A stretch of DNA of 64,000 nucleotides, from the NCBI GenBank assembly GCA_965203735.1, contig OZ241909.1, positions 1,426,001 to 1,490,000 on the forward strand, read 5' to 3'. Positions 10,301-17,750 of the stretch are shown here, piece by piece. The position numbers and the translations under genes are program-made. The stretch is from Bin55 sp965203735. GTDB lineage: Bacteria > Pseudomonadota > Gammaproteobacteria > Pseudomonadales > Azotimanducaceae. Numbering within the stretch: position 1 is the first letter of the stretch; the number at the start of each line of letters is the position of its first letter. The notes beneath the pieces were generated by a model that was not told the origin of the DNA, did no database searches, and saw nothing but the letters and a program-made list of their open reading frames with translations.

Positions 10301-10748
10301 CTGGTTCAAGAATGCTTCCAAGTGGAAAATCGAAGAGTGTGGCCAAACCGGAATAGCCCGTTATGGACACCACAATTACCACGGCGGCGATGGACAGCAG
10401 CAATACGATGCCCAACAGTCTGCCAAACACTAACTCAGCATTGGAAAATGGGCGGCTATCAATGACCTCGAACATTCGTTGGCGTATATCTCGAGATCTA
10501 ATGTCGAATGCGAGAAACAGGATTCCCGTAGCGAAGCAGGCAACGATTGGTAGCGCTAGGTCAAGCATCAAGAATCGAGGACTCGTGATTCCATACGAGG
10601 AAGAATTCATTGAGTCGTATTCGTAACGCTGTACGACTATGATCCACTGCACGAGACAAACCGTCGTGGAAATCGCTATGAGCACCCAAGTTCGAACCAT
10701 CCGCCGACAGGTCCGCATTTCAGCAAGTGCTAGAGTCCAAAGCTTCAT
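7302..10748 (-). CDS. ABC-2-type permease fused to a degenerate M1-peptidase-like domain
   Basis: 1148 residues. Residues about 20-285 hold six to seven membrane segments like an ABC-2 permease (first segment 21-40, cytoplasmic loop RSRDIRQRMFEVIDSRP). The remainder is a large extracytoplasmic part: a beta-rich domain (about 310-520) and a helical domain (about 540-850) matching the layout of permease-M1 aminopeptidase fusions. By eye, the segment at 653-663 (LGLAKQFVGYQ) falls where active homologues have HExxHQWWGHQ, so both zinc histidines and the Glu are missing. The third ligand region (about 670-686) also lacks its Glu. A C-terminal beta domain (about 980-1148) has a wound-healing/CBM-like look. 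No ATPase gene is adjacent. Probably a non-enzymatic envelope transporter or sensor subunit. Confidence 0.8.
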   Translation of the reverse strand: MKLWTLALAEMRTCRRMVRTWVLIAISTTVCLVQWIIVVQRYEYDSMNSSSYGITSPRFLMLDLALPIVACFATGILFLAFDIRSRDIRQRMFEVIDSRPFSNAELVFGRLLGIVLLLSIAAVVIVVSITGYSGLATLFDFPLGSILEPVSVLAFLTWDIIPNLFLWGSLTVLLSVVLRFRILVVVVVLGLLLLYHRFNATMPLFLMSSLSTYTGAAIVPSELATQFASGDLILNRLLVMLISLSFLLLATGLHIRLAGKPSRQRMITFAACTLTVAVLAVSGQTTVKVLEQKELGSWASVHRGHSFHTVTDIDTVKGTIEVRPGQMVNLDLTLTLAPIATEEGRWLLSLNPGYRVNHISVNDEPISNYEFEDGLLRIPANTTSDTPSEVHLVASGVPNPRFSYLDTSLDLSSLLPAESRRLLQLGRKPYIFHSKFFAMMPGVSWFPTSGSAYGRGTLESRPTDYFNLDIEVSVPEDWLVAGPGSRTQIKQKGRTRYRFNPQAPIPEFALIGSRFERRAFSAAGVDFELLLSEKHTKNLHTLNSVAPALRNWIQELSEDLKQYGLKYPYSNFSFVEVPDSMRVYGGGWQMDSVYSQPGIQMMRESGFPTAEFERAVDAATERFDGSEKEVEQYLFGLLKNYFQNDLYGGSPLLGLAKQFVGYQTSPVGAGATALNFVSNELATKLISDSQVFFSIHALLSPDTDFTRPTESAPDGYFAQHFFHFMRSFHVDHPAVWEHALSTPLADLDFRSQSSEAHQVLMLKSLGICQSILDFHGEEEVGHFLNELVNRFRGRSYSPDEFFESAIATEIDLESLLGSWLYTSDIPGIVVADTTVELVKHDSQLYQTTLVLRNGTNAPSVVNVYYEEAGSRYPYLDEPHSDPVLLPGNSSVRIALQTDSPLASMTLRPRLSRNREEIRIRVPTTGEIELADSSAILPYISEVEWKEEISNSIVVDDLDSGFSVLNGEDYSRVDKPNWWVTHFLGIEKFKPTLNYGLPSTLSMDEFLRAGSNHQWQRDFCHGCFGEYYKTSAVSLDGFDQPKASFSLELPSNGMWKLEYYVPDISTDRYVIREGNVIRYGTRTLGLHEIAVAVGEQETVVELDAAEAESGWNNLGTYEITDRNTAITVIGVRDGMAIADAIKWTPIEDD

Positions 10749-11291
10749 GTCTTGGTAAATGTAGGGCGGGGCTTAGACGTGGGTAATCTTACTTGAGCAC
10801 ATGGCTTGAGAGAGATGGTATTGGTCGAGTATGCAGTCTCATTCCTGCTCAGTGGCTTGGAGGGAAAGGTCATCCCTCACTGCAAAGGAACACCCTGACG
10901 ATGTGCTGATCCAACCTTCCCAACTCAAGAGACGATTAGTCTAGCGTGTTAGTCAATGGATCATGATTTTGGCTAAAGTGGCTGACGACTCACTCCTAAC
11001 ACCCGAGTTTGGCTTCTTAGTTGAAGCAAAATGTACACGTCGCTGCAATACTGCCAACAAGCAGTACTAGGTCTTTGAATCGACGTCCCGGACTCTTACG
11101 CATAAGGATTGAGAAATTATATCATTTAAATAACCAGTATTGTCTTCGACCGGTGATTATCACTATTCAGATGACAACGATTGGGAAGCACTAGCCAAAC
11201 AGAGAGAGTGTACTTCAGCATTAGACAACAATTGGGGCACATATAATTCGAAAGGATTGTGTTATTACTGGGTTGGATTCATTGTCGAGTA
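10749..11291. other. Non-coding interval of 543 bases
   Basis: No open frame with coding character is visible on either strand. It holds the divergent control region for the giant permease gene (minus) and the small split membrane gene (plus). A palindrome-like CTGACGATGTGCTGA at about 10893-10907 resembles motifs seen before other genes in the window. An AT-rich stretch lies at about 11112-11140. Confidence 0.6.
11242..11247 (+). promoter_or_regulatory. Consensus -10 box upstream of the IS-split gene
   Basis: TATAAT sits 44 bases before the ATG at 11292 and 11 bases before an in-frame GTG at 11259. The best -35 candidate, TTAGAC at 11221-11226, has a short 15-base spacer. Its position supports the reality of the interrupted gene downstream. 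Confidence 0.4.
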
Positions 11292-11393
11292 ATGTGTAAG
11301 TTGGACACTGACCGACACAAGCAGACTGCCCGTGTATTTTGGAAGTACTTCAAGTGGATTGGGCTTGGCTTTCTCATATTCATTTTGTGCGAC

Positions 11394-11419
11394 TGAAGTT
11401 GCGATAGGTTAGCGGACAG
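11394..11419 (+). repeat. IS3 left inverted repeat
   Basis: Begins TGAAGTTGCGAT and ends GCGGACAG. It pairs with the reverse complement of 12692-12717 at 19 of 26 positions. The terminal TG and internal GGACA are typical of the IS3 group. Confidence 0.85.
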
Positions 11420-11445
11420 TGCACAATGACCCAAGGAGGACAATC

Positions 11446-11733
11446 ATGGGCAGAAAGCGCTATCCACAGGAATACAGGGACCGGCTGGTCGAGCTGGCTC
11501 GATCCGGCCGCAGCGTCGCGTCGCTGGCGGAGGAGTTCGAGCCGACGCCGCAGACGATACGCAACTGGCTCGACGAGGCGGACGGGCCCGTCGAGCGTGA
11601 CGACTCGAAGGAGCTTCGCAAGCTGCGCCGCGAGCTGGCGCGGATCAAGGAAGAGCGGGACATACTGGCAAAGGCCACGGCCTGGTTCGCCAAGGAGACC
11701 ACGAGGACCCCAAGCCGGTCTTCGAGTTCATGA
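11446..11733 (+). CDS. IS3-family transposase OrfA
   Basis: 95 residues. The ATG at 11446 is chosen over an earlier GTG because AAGGAGGA (11433-11440) lies at ideal distance. An HTH_Tnp_1-type DNA-binding domain (RYPQEYRDRLVELARSG through QTIRNWLDEA) is followed by a leucine-zipper-like helix (KELRKLRRELARIKEE), both standard for OrfA, which binds the IS ends. Its stop overlaps the orfB ATG (ATGA). OrfB lies in the -1 frame, so either coupling or programmed frameshifting could yield OrfAB; no classic A-rich slippery heptamer is visible. Confidence 0.93.
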   Translation: MGRKRYPQEYRDRLVELARSGRSVASLAEEFEPTPQTIRNWLDEADGPVERDDSKELRKLRRELARIKEERDILAKATAWFAKETTRTPSRSSSS

Positions 11734-12587
11734 AGGCGCACCGGGCCGAGTTCAGCGTAGCCGCCATGTGTCGAGTGCTGCGAGTCTCCCGCAGCGGATA
11801 CTATGCGTGGCTGAAGCGTCCCCCGTCGCGGTGGGACGCGGCGGATCGGGAGCTGCTGGAGCGCATACGCCGGATCCACGCCGAGTCGAGGGGCACCTAC
11901 GGTGCGCCTCGGGTCCAGGCGAAGCTGCGGGAAATGGGCGTTCGCGCGAGTCGTCGCAGGATCGGCCGACTGATGGCGAGGGACGGCCTTCGAGGGGTGT
12001 GCCGACGCCGTCGTTGGAGCACCACGCGTCCGGACGGCTCGGAGGTCGCCGCCGATCTGGTCAATCGGGAGTTCCACGCGGAGCGTCCCGACGAGCTCTG
12101 GGTGGCGGACGCCACCTACGTTCCGACGGCGGAGGGAACGCTGTACCTGGCGGTCGTCCAGGACGTGTTCTCGCGCCGCATCGTGGGCTGGTCCATGGCG
12201 CGGCGGCAGAAGGCGGAGCTCATGATCCAGGCGCTGAAGATGGCCGTCGCACGTCGTCGGCCCCGGAACAAGGTCACGCATCACTCCGACCACGGCTCGC
12301 AGTACACCTCGGATCCGTTTCGGGAAGTCTGCGAGGAGTCCGACGTCACGGTGTCGATGGGCTCGGTGGGCGACTGCTACGACAACGCGATGGCGGAGAG
12401 CTTCTTCGCCACCCTGGAGACCGAGCTGATCGATCGGCAGCCCCGCGGTCGCTTCGCGAGCCGGGAGCAGGCGCGGTCGATGATCTTCGACTATCTCGAG
12501 GGGTTCTACAACACGCGGAGACTGCATTCGTCGCTCGGATACCTGTCGCCGATGGAGTTCGAGCGGCGACATGCGAAAGCGAAATGA
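11730..12587 (+). CDS. IS3-family transposase OrfB (DDE integrase domain)
   Basis: 285 residues with an HTH_21-like N-terminal region (about 40-95) and an rve/DDE catalytic core. The acidic triad is visible as Asp127 (VADATYVPT), Asp187 (HHSDHGSQYTS) and Glu223 (DNAMAESFF), followed by the usual FYNTRRLHSSLGYLSP C-terminal motif. All catalytic residues are intact, so the element is probably competent. Codon use is strongly GC-biased compared with neighbours. Confidence 0.95.
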   Translation: MKAHRAEFSVAAMCRVLRVSRSGYYAWLKRPPSRWDAADRELLERIRRIHAESRGTYGAPRVQAKLREMGVRASRRRIGRLMARDGLRGVCRRRRWSTTRPDGSEVAADLVNREFHAERPDELWVADATYVPTAEGTLYLAVVQDVFSRRIVGWSMARRQKAELMIQALKMAVARRRPRNKVTHHSDHGSQYTSDPFREVCEESDVTVSMGSVGDCYDNAMAESFFATLETELIDRQPRGRFASREQARSMIFDYLEGFYNTRRLHSSLGYLSPMEFERRHAKAK

Positions 12588-12691
12588 ACAAACGAAAAAC
12601 AAATTTTTTCAAAAAAAGCGGCCTGTGGAAATGTGGACAACTCTGCGAGTTCCCCACATTCCCACGAGGCCCAACAACAACAATTTAAAAC

Positions 12692-12717
12692 CTGTCCATT
12701 AACATGTGGCAATCTCA
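12692..12717 (-). repeat. IS3 right inverted repeat
   Basis: The reverse complement begins TGAGATTGCCAC and ends ATGGACAG, matching the left end. Immediately followed by the GAC target copy at 12718-12720. Confidence 0.85.
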
Positions 12718-12926
12718 GACATTCTTGGCGACGGGTTCCGACCGATCTTGAACGAATCGAGAACAGCTCAAGTAGTTGTAGATGACCGGTGGACTCAATG
12801 GATTGATTCTCTGTACACGCCTTTGAAATCGGTCTCGAATTGGATTGTTCTGGCAACTGGACCAGTAATAATCGTAGCTTTATTGATCATAGGCCTTGTT
12901 TCAGTGGTCCGCAGAGTATTCTTCAA

Positions 12927-13232
12927 GTGACAAGCCAAGAGACATCGGGATCAAAATTGTCAATTGTGCTTTTGTTCACTGGTGGTGTGATGTTGCTGTT
13001 GGTTGTACCCTTCATTGTCTTTGATATTGTCGATACGTTGATGTTGGGTGTCTTTGGGATACTTTGCTACATCACACCGTGTGACATCAAAGGAATTGTC
13101 ACGTGGTACAAGACACTAGTGGTAGCTTTTGGCTTTATTTCGATCGGACTCCTAATCTATTTCATTGTGACTAAAGTGGTGGGAGGCATTACGGTAGAAG
13201 TAGGTGACGAAACCAAGGATTCAAACTCTTAA
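12927..13232 (+). CDS. Small membrane protein, partner of the IS-split gene
   Basis: 101 residues from a GTG at 12927 that overlaps the preceding stop (GTGA). Longer in-frame readings upstream are only a shadow of the split gene. It has two to three hydrophobic segments (about 10-35 and 62-86) and an acidic tail (EVGDETKDSNS). No family recognised. Since the upstream partner is interrupted by the IS, coupled translation of this gene is probably lowered or lost unless the IS provides read-through. Confidence 0.65.
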   Translation: MTSQETSGSKLSIVLLFTGGVMLLLVVPFIVFDIVDTLMLGVFGILCYITPCDIKGIVTWYKTLVVAFGFISIGLLIYFIVTKVVGGITVEVGDETKDSNS

Positions 13233-13449
13233 GTCAAGTGCACAAGCAACTCAGCAACGTCTAAGCGAACACATACCGTCTGCTTTGCTACTTGGGTCGC
13301 AGACAAGAGTGAAGTGAATCAATCAGTGGTGTCGGTCACCACGATATCAAACGGGCGACATTGAATAGAAGGTCTATAGGATTCTGGATATTCAGTCTAC
13401 TCGCCAATCCCTGTACTTGGGCATAGCAGTTGGACACTGCCAACCCGCT

Positions 13450-15099
13450 TCACTGAGTTGGTTCTGGTTCTTCGTCTGGGACCTGTTCGATTTTTCTGAT
13501 CCATCCGTCTCCCTTGGACAACAGATACATCTCTCCATGTCGATCAACACTTACCCGAAGATCCACGCGTCTCAGGTGTGGTGAGTGTTGCAAGTAAGTA
13601 TTGGACATGCCCGCTACATCGCTCATAGTGCTTTCTTCGCCGTCAAACAGCAGTTGGAGTTCATAGATCGTTGTCGGTTCTCCCGGTACTAAGACGTCGT
13701 CGACATCGTCAGACTCGTCTTGATCCGATCCTTCATCGCCTTCAGGTGTTTGCTCGGGCTCGGGTTCGGTTTCGATGTAGAACACTCGTCCGCGAACGAG
13801 TTCAGTGAAAACATACTTTCCAACAAGTTCTGGTAAAGACTCACCTCGGTAAACAAAACCTGATCCAATAGCGAATCCCTCGTCGTGATCGTACTGTGCA
13901 ACGGGGTAGACGAAATCGTTCTCTTCAGCTTCCAAGTCCACTTCGTAAACGCCGCCCAAACCATCCTCGGTTTCGACTCCATGAGCAGTCGCAAAGGTGC
14001 CTTCGCGTTGTCGCCATCCGTAGTTTGCACCGACTGATCCAAGATTCACTTCCTCTACTTGGTCTTGTCCAATATCGAGAATGAACATTCGTCCATCTGT
14101 GTCCCAGGAAAAATGCTGCGGATGGCGCAGGCCAAACGCCCATAGTTCTGGAATAGCTCCTTCGATTTCAGGATTATCAGCAGGAATCTGGTAACTCTCC
14201 TCGGCCTCGAGATCTTCTATGAGGGGATCTATGCGCAGAATGGCACCGAGAGGAGTTCCTACGTTTTGTCCATGATCTCTCGGGTCGTGTGAACCGCCTC
14301 CGTCTCCGAAGGAAATGAAAAGCATTCCCCAGTCCTCGTGTCGAGTTTCTGTCGCTTCGTCGTCTCCGGTGCCGTCGTCTTCGGTTATGGTTGCGCCGTC
14401 GCCCCCATCAGAATCGTCGTTCTCGTCGGTTTCGACAAGAGAAAACGGATTAAAGTCGATGTTTCCAATATTGTGATTGGGTCTGAACTGGCCGACCCTC
14501 AGGACTTCTCGGCGCGATCCAAAGAACTCCAGTGCCGTTGGATCTACCGCGGTCCATTCGTAAATGACACTCTCCTGAGCTGAATTGGTTTCTTCGATGA
14601 AGTCTGCAGTTCCGCTTTCTGGATCTGCAGTGAAAGCGGTATAGAACTTTCCATAACCGGGCGAATCCTCAACCGCAAATTCATGATGAAACGCGAAACT
14701 CATGAATCCTGATTCGTGAGGAAAGACATCGGGGTAAAAGTCCACTTCCATGTCACGTAAGTCCAGATATACAGTTGGTTCACTTCCCTCTTCATCAGTC
14801 ACATAGAGAATTCCACGAGTGTCATTGAAGAATAGGCGACCGGATTCATCTGGAGGCGACTTCAGATACTGAATCCGAGCGTATGCGTCATTGGTACCGA
14901 ATGGAGCTGACTCGTCTTCTGATTCAGGGGCTCTTACAAATTCGACAAGATTGATCTTAATGTCTCCCAATTGAATCTCGTCTGGTACGGGATCCTCGAG
15001 AGCTGTTGGGTTCTCGGGATCAGTTTGAGCGTGACCACAGATACTCGCCAGTATGGCGATGCAAGCAAGTGTGGGAATGCAGTTTTTTGATCGGTTCAT
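13450..15099 (-). CDS. Secreted glucose/sorbosone dehydrogenase-like (PQQ-type beta-propeller) protein
   Basis: About 549 residues from the ATG at 15099, chosen because it directly precedes a signal peptide (NRSKNCIPTLACIAILASI...HAQ). GSDH-family motifs are present: FGDGGGSHDPRDHGQNVG, LGAILRIDPL, AFGLRHPQHFSWD, ILDIGQDQVEEVN, GANYGWRQREG and GSGFVYRGESLPEL. The family oxidises aldose sugars with PQQ in the periplasm. Two acidic low-complexity inserts (about residues 220-255 and 455-480) are unusual. No PQQ synthesis genes are in the window, so cofactor use is inferred from the family. Confidence 0.85.
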   Translation of the reverse strand: MNRSKNCIPTLACIAILASICGHAQTDPENPTALEDPVPDEIQLGDIKINLVEFVRAPESEDESAPFGTNDAYARIQYLKSPPDESGRLFFNDTRGILYVTDEEGSEPTVYLDLRDMEVDFYPDVFPHESGFMSFAFHHEFAVEDSPGYGKFYTAFTADPESGTADFIEETNSAQESVIYEWTAVDPTALEFFGSRREVLRVGQFRPNHNIGNIDFNPFSLVETDENDDSDGGDGATITEDDGTGDDEATETRHEDWGMLFISFGDGGGSHDPRDHGQNVGTPLGAILRIDPLIEDLEAEESYQIPADNPEIEGAIPELWAFGLRHPQHFSWDTDGRMFILDIGQDQVEEVNLGSVGANYGWRQREGTFATAHGVETEDGLGGVYEVDLEAEENDFVYPVAQYDHDEGFAIGSGFVYRGESLPELVGKYVFTELVRGRVFYIETEPEPEQTPEGDEGSDQDESDDVDDVLVPGEPTTIYELQLLFDGEESTMSDVAGMSNTYLQHSPHLRRVDLRVSVDRHGEMYLLSKGDGWIRKIEQVPDEEPEPTQ

Positions 15100-15347
15100 T
15101 TCAGCTGTCAGATGCGTGCGACTGAGCACCACTTAGTAAGAAGCCATGGGACGTATTGGGCTCAAAAGAATACTTTAAACAAGGGCAATTTCATAACTAA
15201 TACTCAGACCCTTGCGTTGGCGATTCCAGAATACACCGAAAAAGGTGATTCAGCCAATTCTGGACCCAGAGTCAACAAGAACAAGACCGATCAGATCTAT
15301 GGTTCGTTTGTGTGATTGCTCGGGTTCGTCGGGAAGAACTATCTTTC

Positions 15348-15806
15348 TCAAAACCAACCTGCAGTAATTCCCGTTCCTAACCGGTAAATTCGTTTCTCAT
15401 AGGCTGGAGGACGATGGCTCGGCGACTTGCAATTCATCCATTCCGCAACCATTGGATGAGTTACTTTGCACTCAATCATTGCTCGAGCAAGTTCATAGAT
15501 CGATGCGCCACAATTGTGGCGAAACTGCCTTATGTCAAAAGGTCCCATCTGTTCGAATACTTCACACATGTACGCTTTTTCATCTGCGGTGAATTGGCCA
15601 CTTCTAAGCACGTCTCTAATCTGAGCAGGAGACATTTTCACAGAAAAGCCCGCCATCCGTGGTTCGGTCAGACTCCACACTTCAGCTGAAACAAAGTTGG
15701 CACGAACGTGCAAGTAAGGGTGGTCGAAATTCTCGAGCGGGATTACCGGACGGCGCCGACGGTAGGAATAGGGGTCTTTATCAGCGACATCGAGTTCATT
15801 GATCAT
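15348..15806 (-). CDS. Hypothetical cytosolic protein
   Basis: 152 residues, no signal or membrane segment, rich in aromatic and charged residues (MINELDVADKDPYSYRRRR at the N-terminus). A candidate sigma70 promoter ends only 6 bases before the ATG, and there is no Shine-Dalgarno, suggesting a leaderless transcript. Flanked by non-coding DNA and not part of an obvious operon. Family not recognised. Confidence 0.65.
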   Translation of the reverse strand: MINELDVADKDPYSYRRRRPVIPLENFDHPYLHVRANFVSAEVWSLTEPRMAGFSVKMSPAQIRDVLRSGQFTADEKAYMCEVFEQMGPFDIRQFRHNCGASIYELARAMIECKVTHPMVAEWMNCKSPSHRPPAYEKRIYRLGTGITAGWF

Positions 15807-15812
15807 ATAAAT

Positions 15813-15841
15813 ATTGTATCAGGAAAATAAGCTAAGGTAAA
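15813..15841 (-). promoter_or_regulatory. Probable sigma70 promoter giving a leaderless mRNA
   Basis: On the minus strand: TTTACC (-35, 15836-15841), 17-base spacer, TACAAT (-10, 15813-15818), then 6 bases to the ATG at 15806. Transcription would start at about the A of the ATG. Confidence 0.55.
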
Positions 15842-16016
15842 ACTAGATTTAGGCCAGTGTTGTAAGCGTTTTCAAACTTCTGGCACTTCAAGATTTCTGA
15901 GGAGATTCACTTAGGTACGTTGGATCGTCAGTCTCCTGCGGGCCTTTTCTCGATGGTCAAGGATACTGATTTAGTGCAGGACTGAACCAACCGTGACGAT
16001 ACATCAGCGCTCGCCC

Positions 16017-17750
16017 TTATCTCTCTTGCGACAAAAGCAATACGCCCTTTATAGCTCCACGTGTACGGTCTTCAAAAATCATGATGTCGTCAAGATTGTC
16101 GTCATTCAGTCGAAACCGCAATAGGTCGTGGTATTTTTGGTCCGATTCAATTCGGTGTATAACAACGGGTTCAACGTCAGCGATCAGATCCTGGTGAGAT
16201 ATCGTCTCAAGATCGGAATTGAATACCTTTCCGATGTCGATGGAAACTTCCCGTTTATCTTTCAAAATGTCCAACATGTCGCCGAATTGCGACAGATCCG
16301 CAAATACTGTCTCTTCGATTGCATTGAAGTAAACACGAACTTCGCCGGACTCAATTGCAATCAAATCGGCCATGTACACATCATCCAACTGGGCGTCAAG
16401 AACTGGAGCCGGTGGTTCATCTTGTCTCGTGGAACCACCACCATCCCGGCTTATAGTCGCGCTTACTTCGTTTTCTCTTACCGACACCCGTGCACTTCTG
16501 ACAATCATTGGAAGCAATGCTGGAACCCTAACATTGATAAGCAAGCGACTATCGGGTCGACGTGAGTACATTCCTTTTGATTGGTGGAACACTAACATCT
16601 CAAATTTCAGCGACGCTGGTACAACCAAAGTCAACAATACTTTTCGAACTGAGACGTGAGGAGTCTTTACTGCTACGAGATCTGATGTACCGTCGCCATT
16701 GATGTCAGCAATTGCACCGACAACAGTATTCTCATTAAATCTAATTACTTGTGTTGGCTTCCGGGTATCGATGCCGCTCTCGTTCGCTATGTAGGTAAGT
16801 ACACGGTTGGGCTCAAGTATGATCAGGTCAACCAATTGATCCTGATTCACGTCCATAATCTGCACTCGATTTGGGGCGAATCGAAACAACGCGAACAAGT
16901 TTGAGAAGTCGATGGAGTCGAAATTTATTTTTTGAGAATCCTTCTCGTAGTTGACCTCGTAGTCGGGTATTGAAGAGAAATAACTGGTCTCTGTGGCCTT
17001 GCCTAATGCGATGCGCACAGCACTGTCGTTTTGCATGACAACATCCAACTGAGAGTCATTGTCAATGTCGCGAAAGTCAGCTGAACTAGCACTATAGCGC
17101 TGACCGACGTTGCCTGCTAACTGATTGGCTGCAATAGTAGCTTGTGAACTTGACAAGAGTGGGACTCTTGATGTGCGTAAGAATTGGTTCGCCTTGCCTA
17201 GCTCAAGAACGTAAAGGAAGTGGGTTGTCGGAAGGGCCAGATCGTCTATCGAGTCCCCATTGATGTCAATGCAAAAACGCGTCCGATTCGTGTCTGTCGG
17301 CAAATGAATCGCTGGAACCGGAACAGGAATCTGATTCGATTGGTACAAACCATCTGAAAATTTCCACATTGTTAGATTGGAATCGGAACTCAAGACAAGG
17401 ATCGAAAAGCTCTCGTCTTCAGGGGAAAGACGCGCTATGTCCCATATGGCGGAGCTTCTTGGGATGGGAATGGACTGATACTTTGACAGATTAAATCCGT
17501 TTGAATCTTGGTGTACGATGCGCAACTCGTCGGAGAATTCGAGAATAAAGTCTTGCCTTGTGTCGGCATTGAGGTCGATCAAGTGAACAGTATGAACGTT
17601 AGCAGGTATAGAGAACGGCGTTATGGCATACCCATCGAGCGAGCTTAGACTATTGGATGGGACTTGATCAGATCGGACAGAAGGTACAGCTGCGATCAGG
17701 AGAAGAATTGCCAAGCAACGTGTGCAGCTTGAGTTGAAACTAATACTCAT
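16017..17750 (-). CDS. Secreted FG-GAP/VCBS repeat protein B
   Basis: 577 residues with a signal peptide (about 1-27). Repeated calcium-loop motifs of the integrin-alpha beta-propeller type are spread along it: DLNADTRQDFI, DINGDSIDDLAL, DIDNDSQLDVVM, DVNQDQLVDLII and DINGDGTSDLVAV. Such propellers mediate protein or carbohydrate contacts outside the cell and need Ca2+. The ATG overlaps the stop of the upstream FG-GAP gene (ATGA). It is the last gene of the ABC/PDZ/FG-GAP operon. Confidence 0.85.
   Translation of the reverse strand: MSISFNSSCTRCLAILLLIAAVPSVRSDQVPSNSLSSLDGYAITPFSIPANVHTVHLIDLNADTRQDFILEFSDELRIVHQDSNGFNLSKYQSIPIPRSSAIWDIARLSPEDESFSILVLSSDSNLTMWKFSDGLYQSNQIPVPVPAIHLPTDTNRTRFCIDINGDSIDDLALPTTHFLYVLELGKANQFLRTSRVPLLSSSQATIAANQLAGNVGQRYSASSADFRDIDNDSQLDVVMQNDSAVRIALGKATETSYFSSIPDYEVNYEKDSQKINFDSIDFSNLFALFRFAPNRVQIMDVNQDQLVDLIILEPNRVLTYIANESGIDTRKPTQVIRFNENTVVGAIADINGDGTSDLVAVKTPHVSVRKVLLTLVVPASLKFEMLVFHQSKGMYSRRPDSRLLINVRVPALLPMIVRSARVSVRENEVSATISRDGGGSTRQDEPPAPVLDAQLDDVYMADLIAIESGEVRVYFNAIEETVFADLSQFGDMLDILKDKREVSIDIGKVFNSDLETISHQDLIADVEPVVIHRIESDQKYHDLLRFRLNDDNLDDIMIFEDRTRGAIKGVLLLSQER

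Larger units (their letters stand above)
11394..12717 (+). mobile_element. Complete IS3-family insertion sequence (1324 bp)
   Basis: The ends are imperfect 26-bp inverted repeats starting TGA (19 of 26 matching), both containing a TTGC and a GGACAG core. The flanks carry a 3-bp direct repeat GAC (11391-11393 and 12718-12720), the usual IS3-family target duplication. Inside are orfA and orfB. The element is clearly more GC-rich than its surroundings, indicating recent arrival from a different compositional background. All parts look intact, so it may still be mobile. Confidence 0.93.
11292..12930 (+). pseudogene. Small two-TM membrane protein gene split by an IS3-family element
   Basis: The 5' part (11292-11393, 34 codons, MCKLDTDRHKQ...) and the 3' part (12721-12930) join exactly in frame when the IS and one GAC target copy are removed. 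The result is a 103-residue protein with membrane segments at about 22-38 and 72-96 and a basic C-terminus (VVRRVFFK). The join creates FLIFILCD-ILGDGF across the insertion. An in-frame GTG at 11259 is an alternative start. A residual 74-codon frame begins at a GTG in the IS right end (12706), but no Shine-Dalgarno precedes it. The family is not recognised. The next gene overlaps its stop by GTGA, so they were probably a translationally coupled pair. Confidence 0.85.

Noticed and set aside
11426..12688. Long plus-strand ORF of 420 codons and long minus-strand ORF (11460-12602) over the IS3 element
   Set aside because: They are GC-driven shadows of orfA/orfB; translations are Arg/Ser/Gly-rich without domains, while orfA and orfB show intact HTH and DDE motifs.
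12706..12930. 74-codon ORF starting in the IS right end as a real small gene
   Set aside because: The start lies in the IS inverted repeat without Shine-Dalgarno, and the frame is the 3' part of the split gene.
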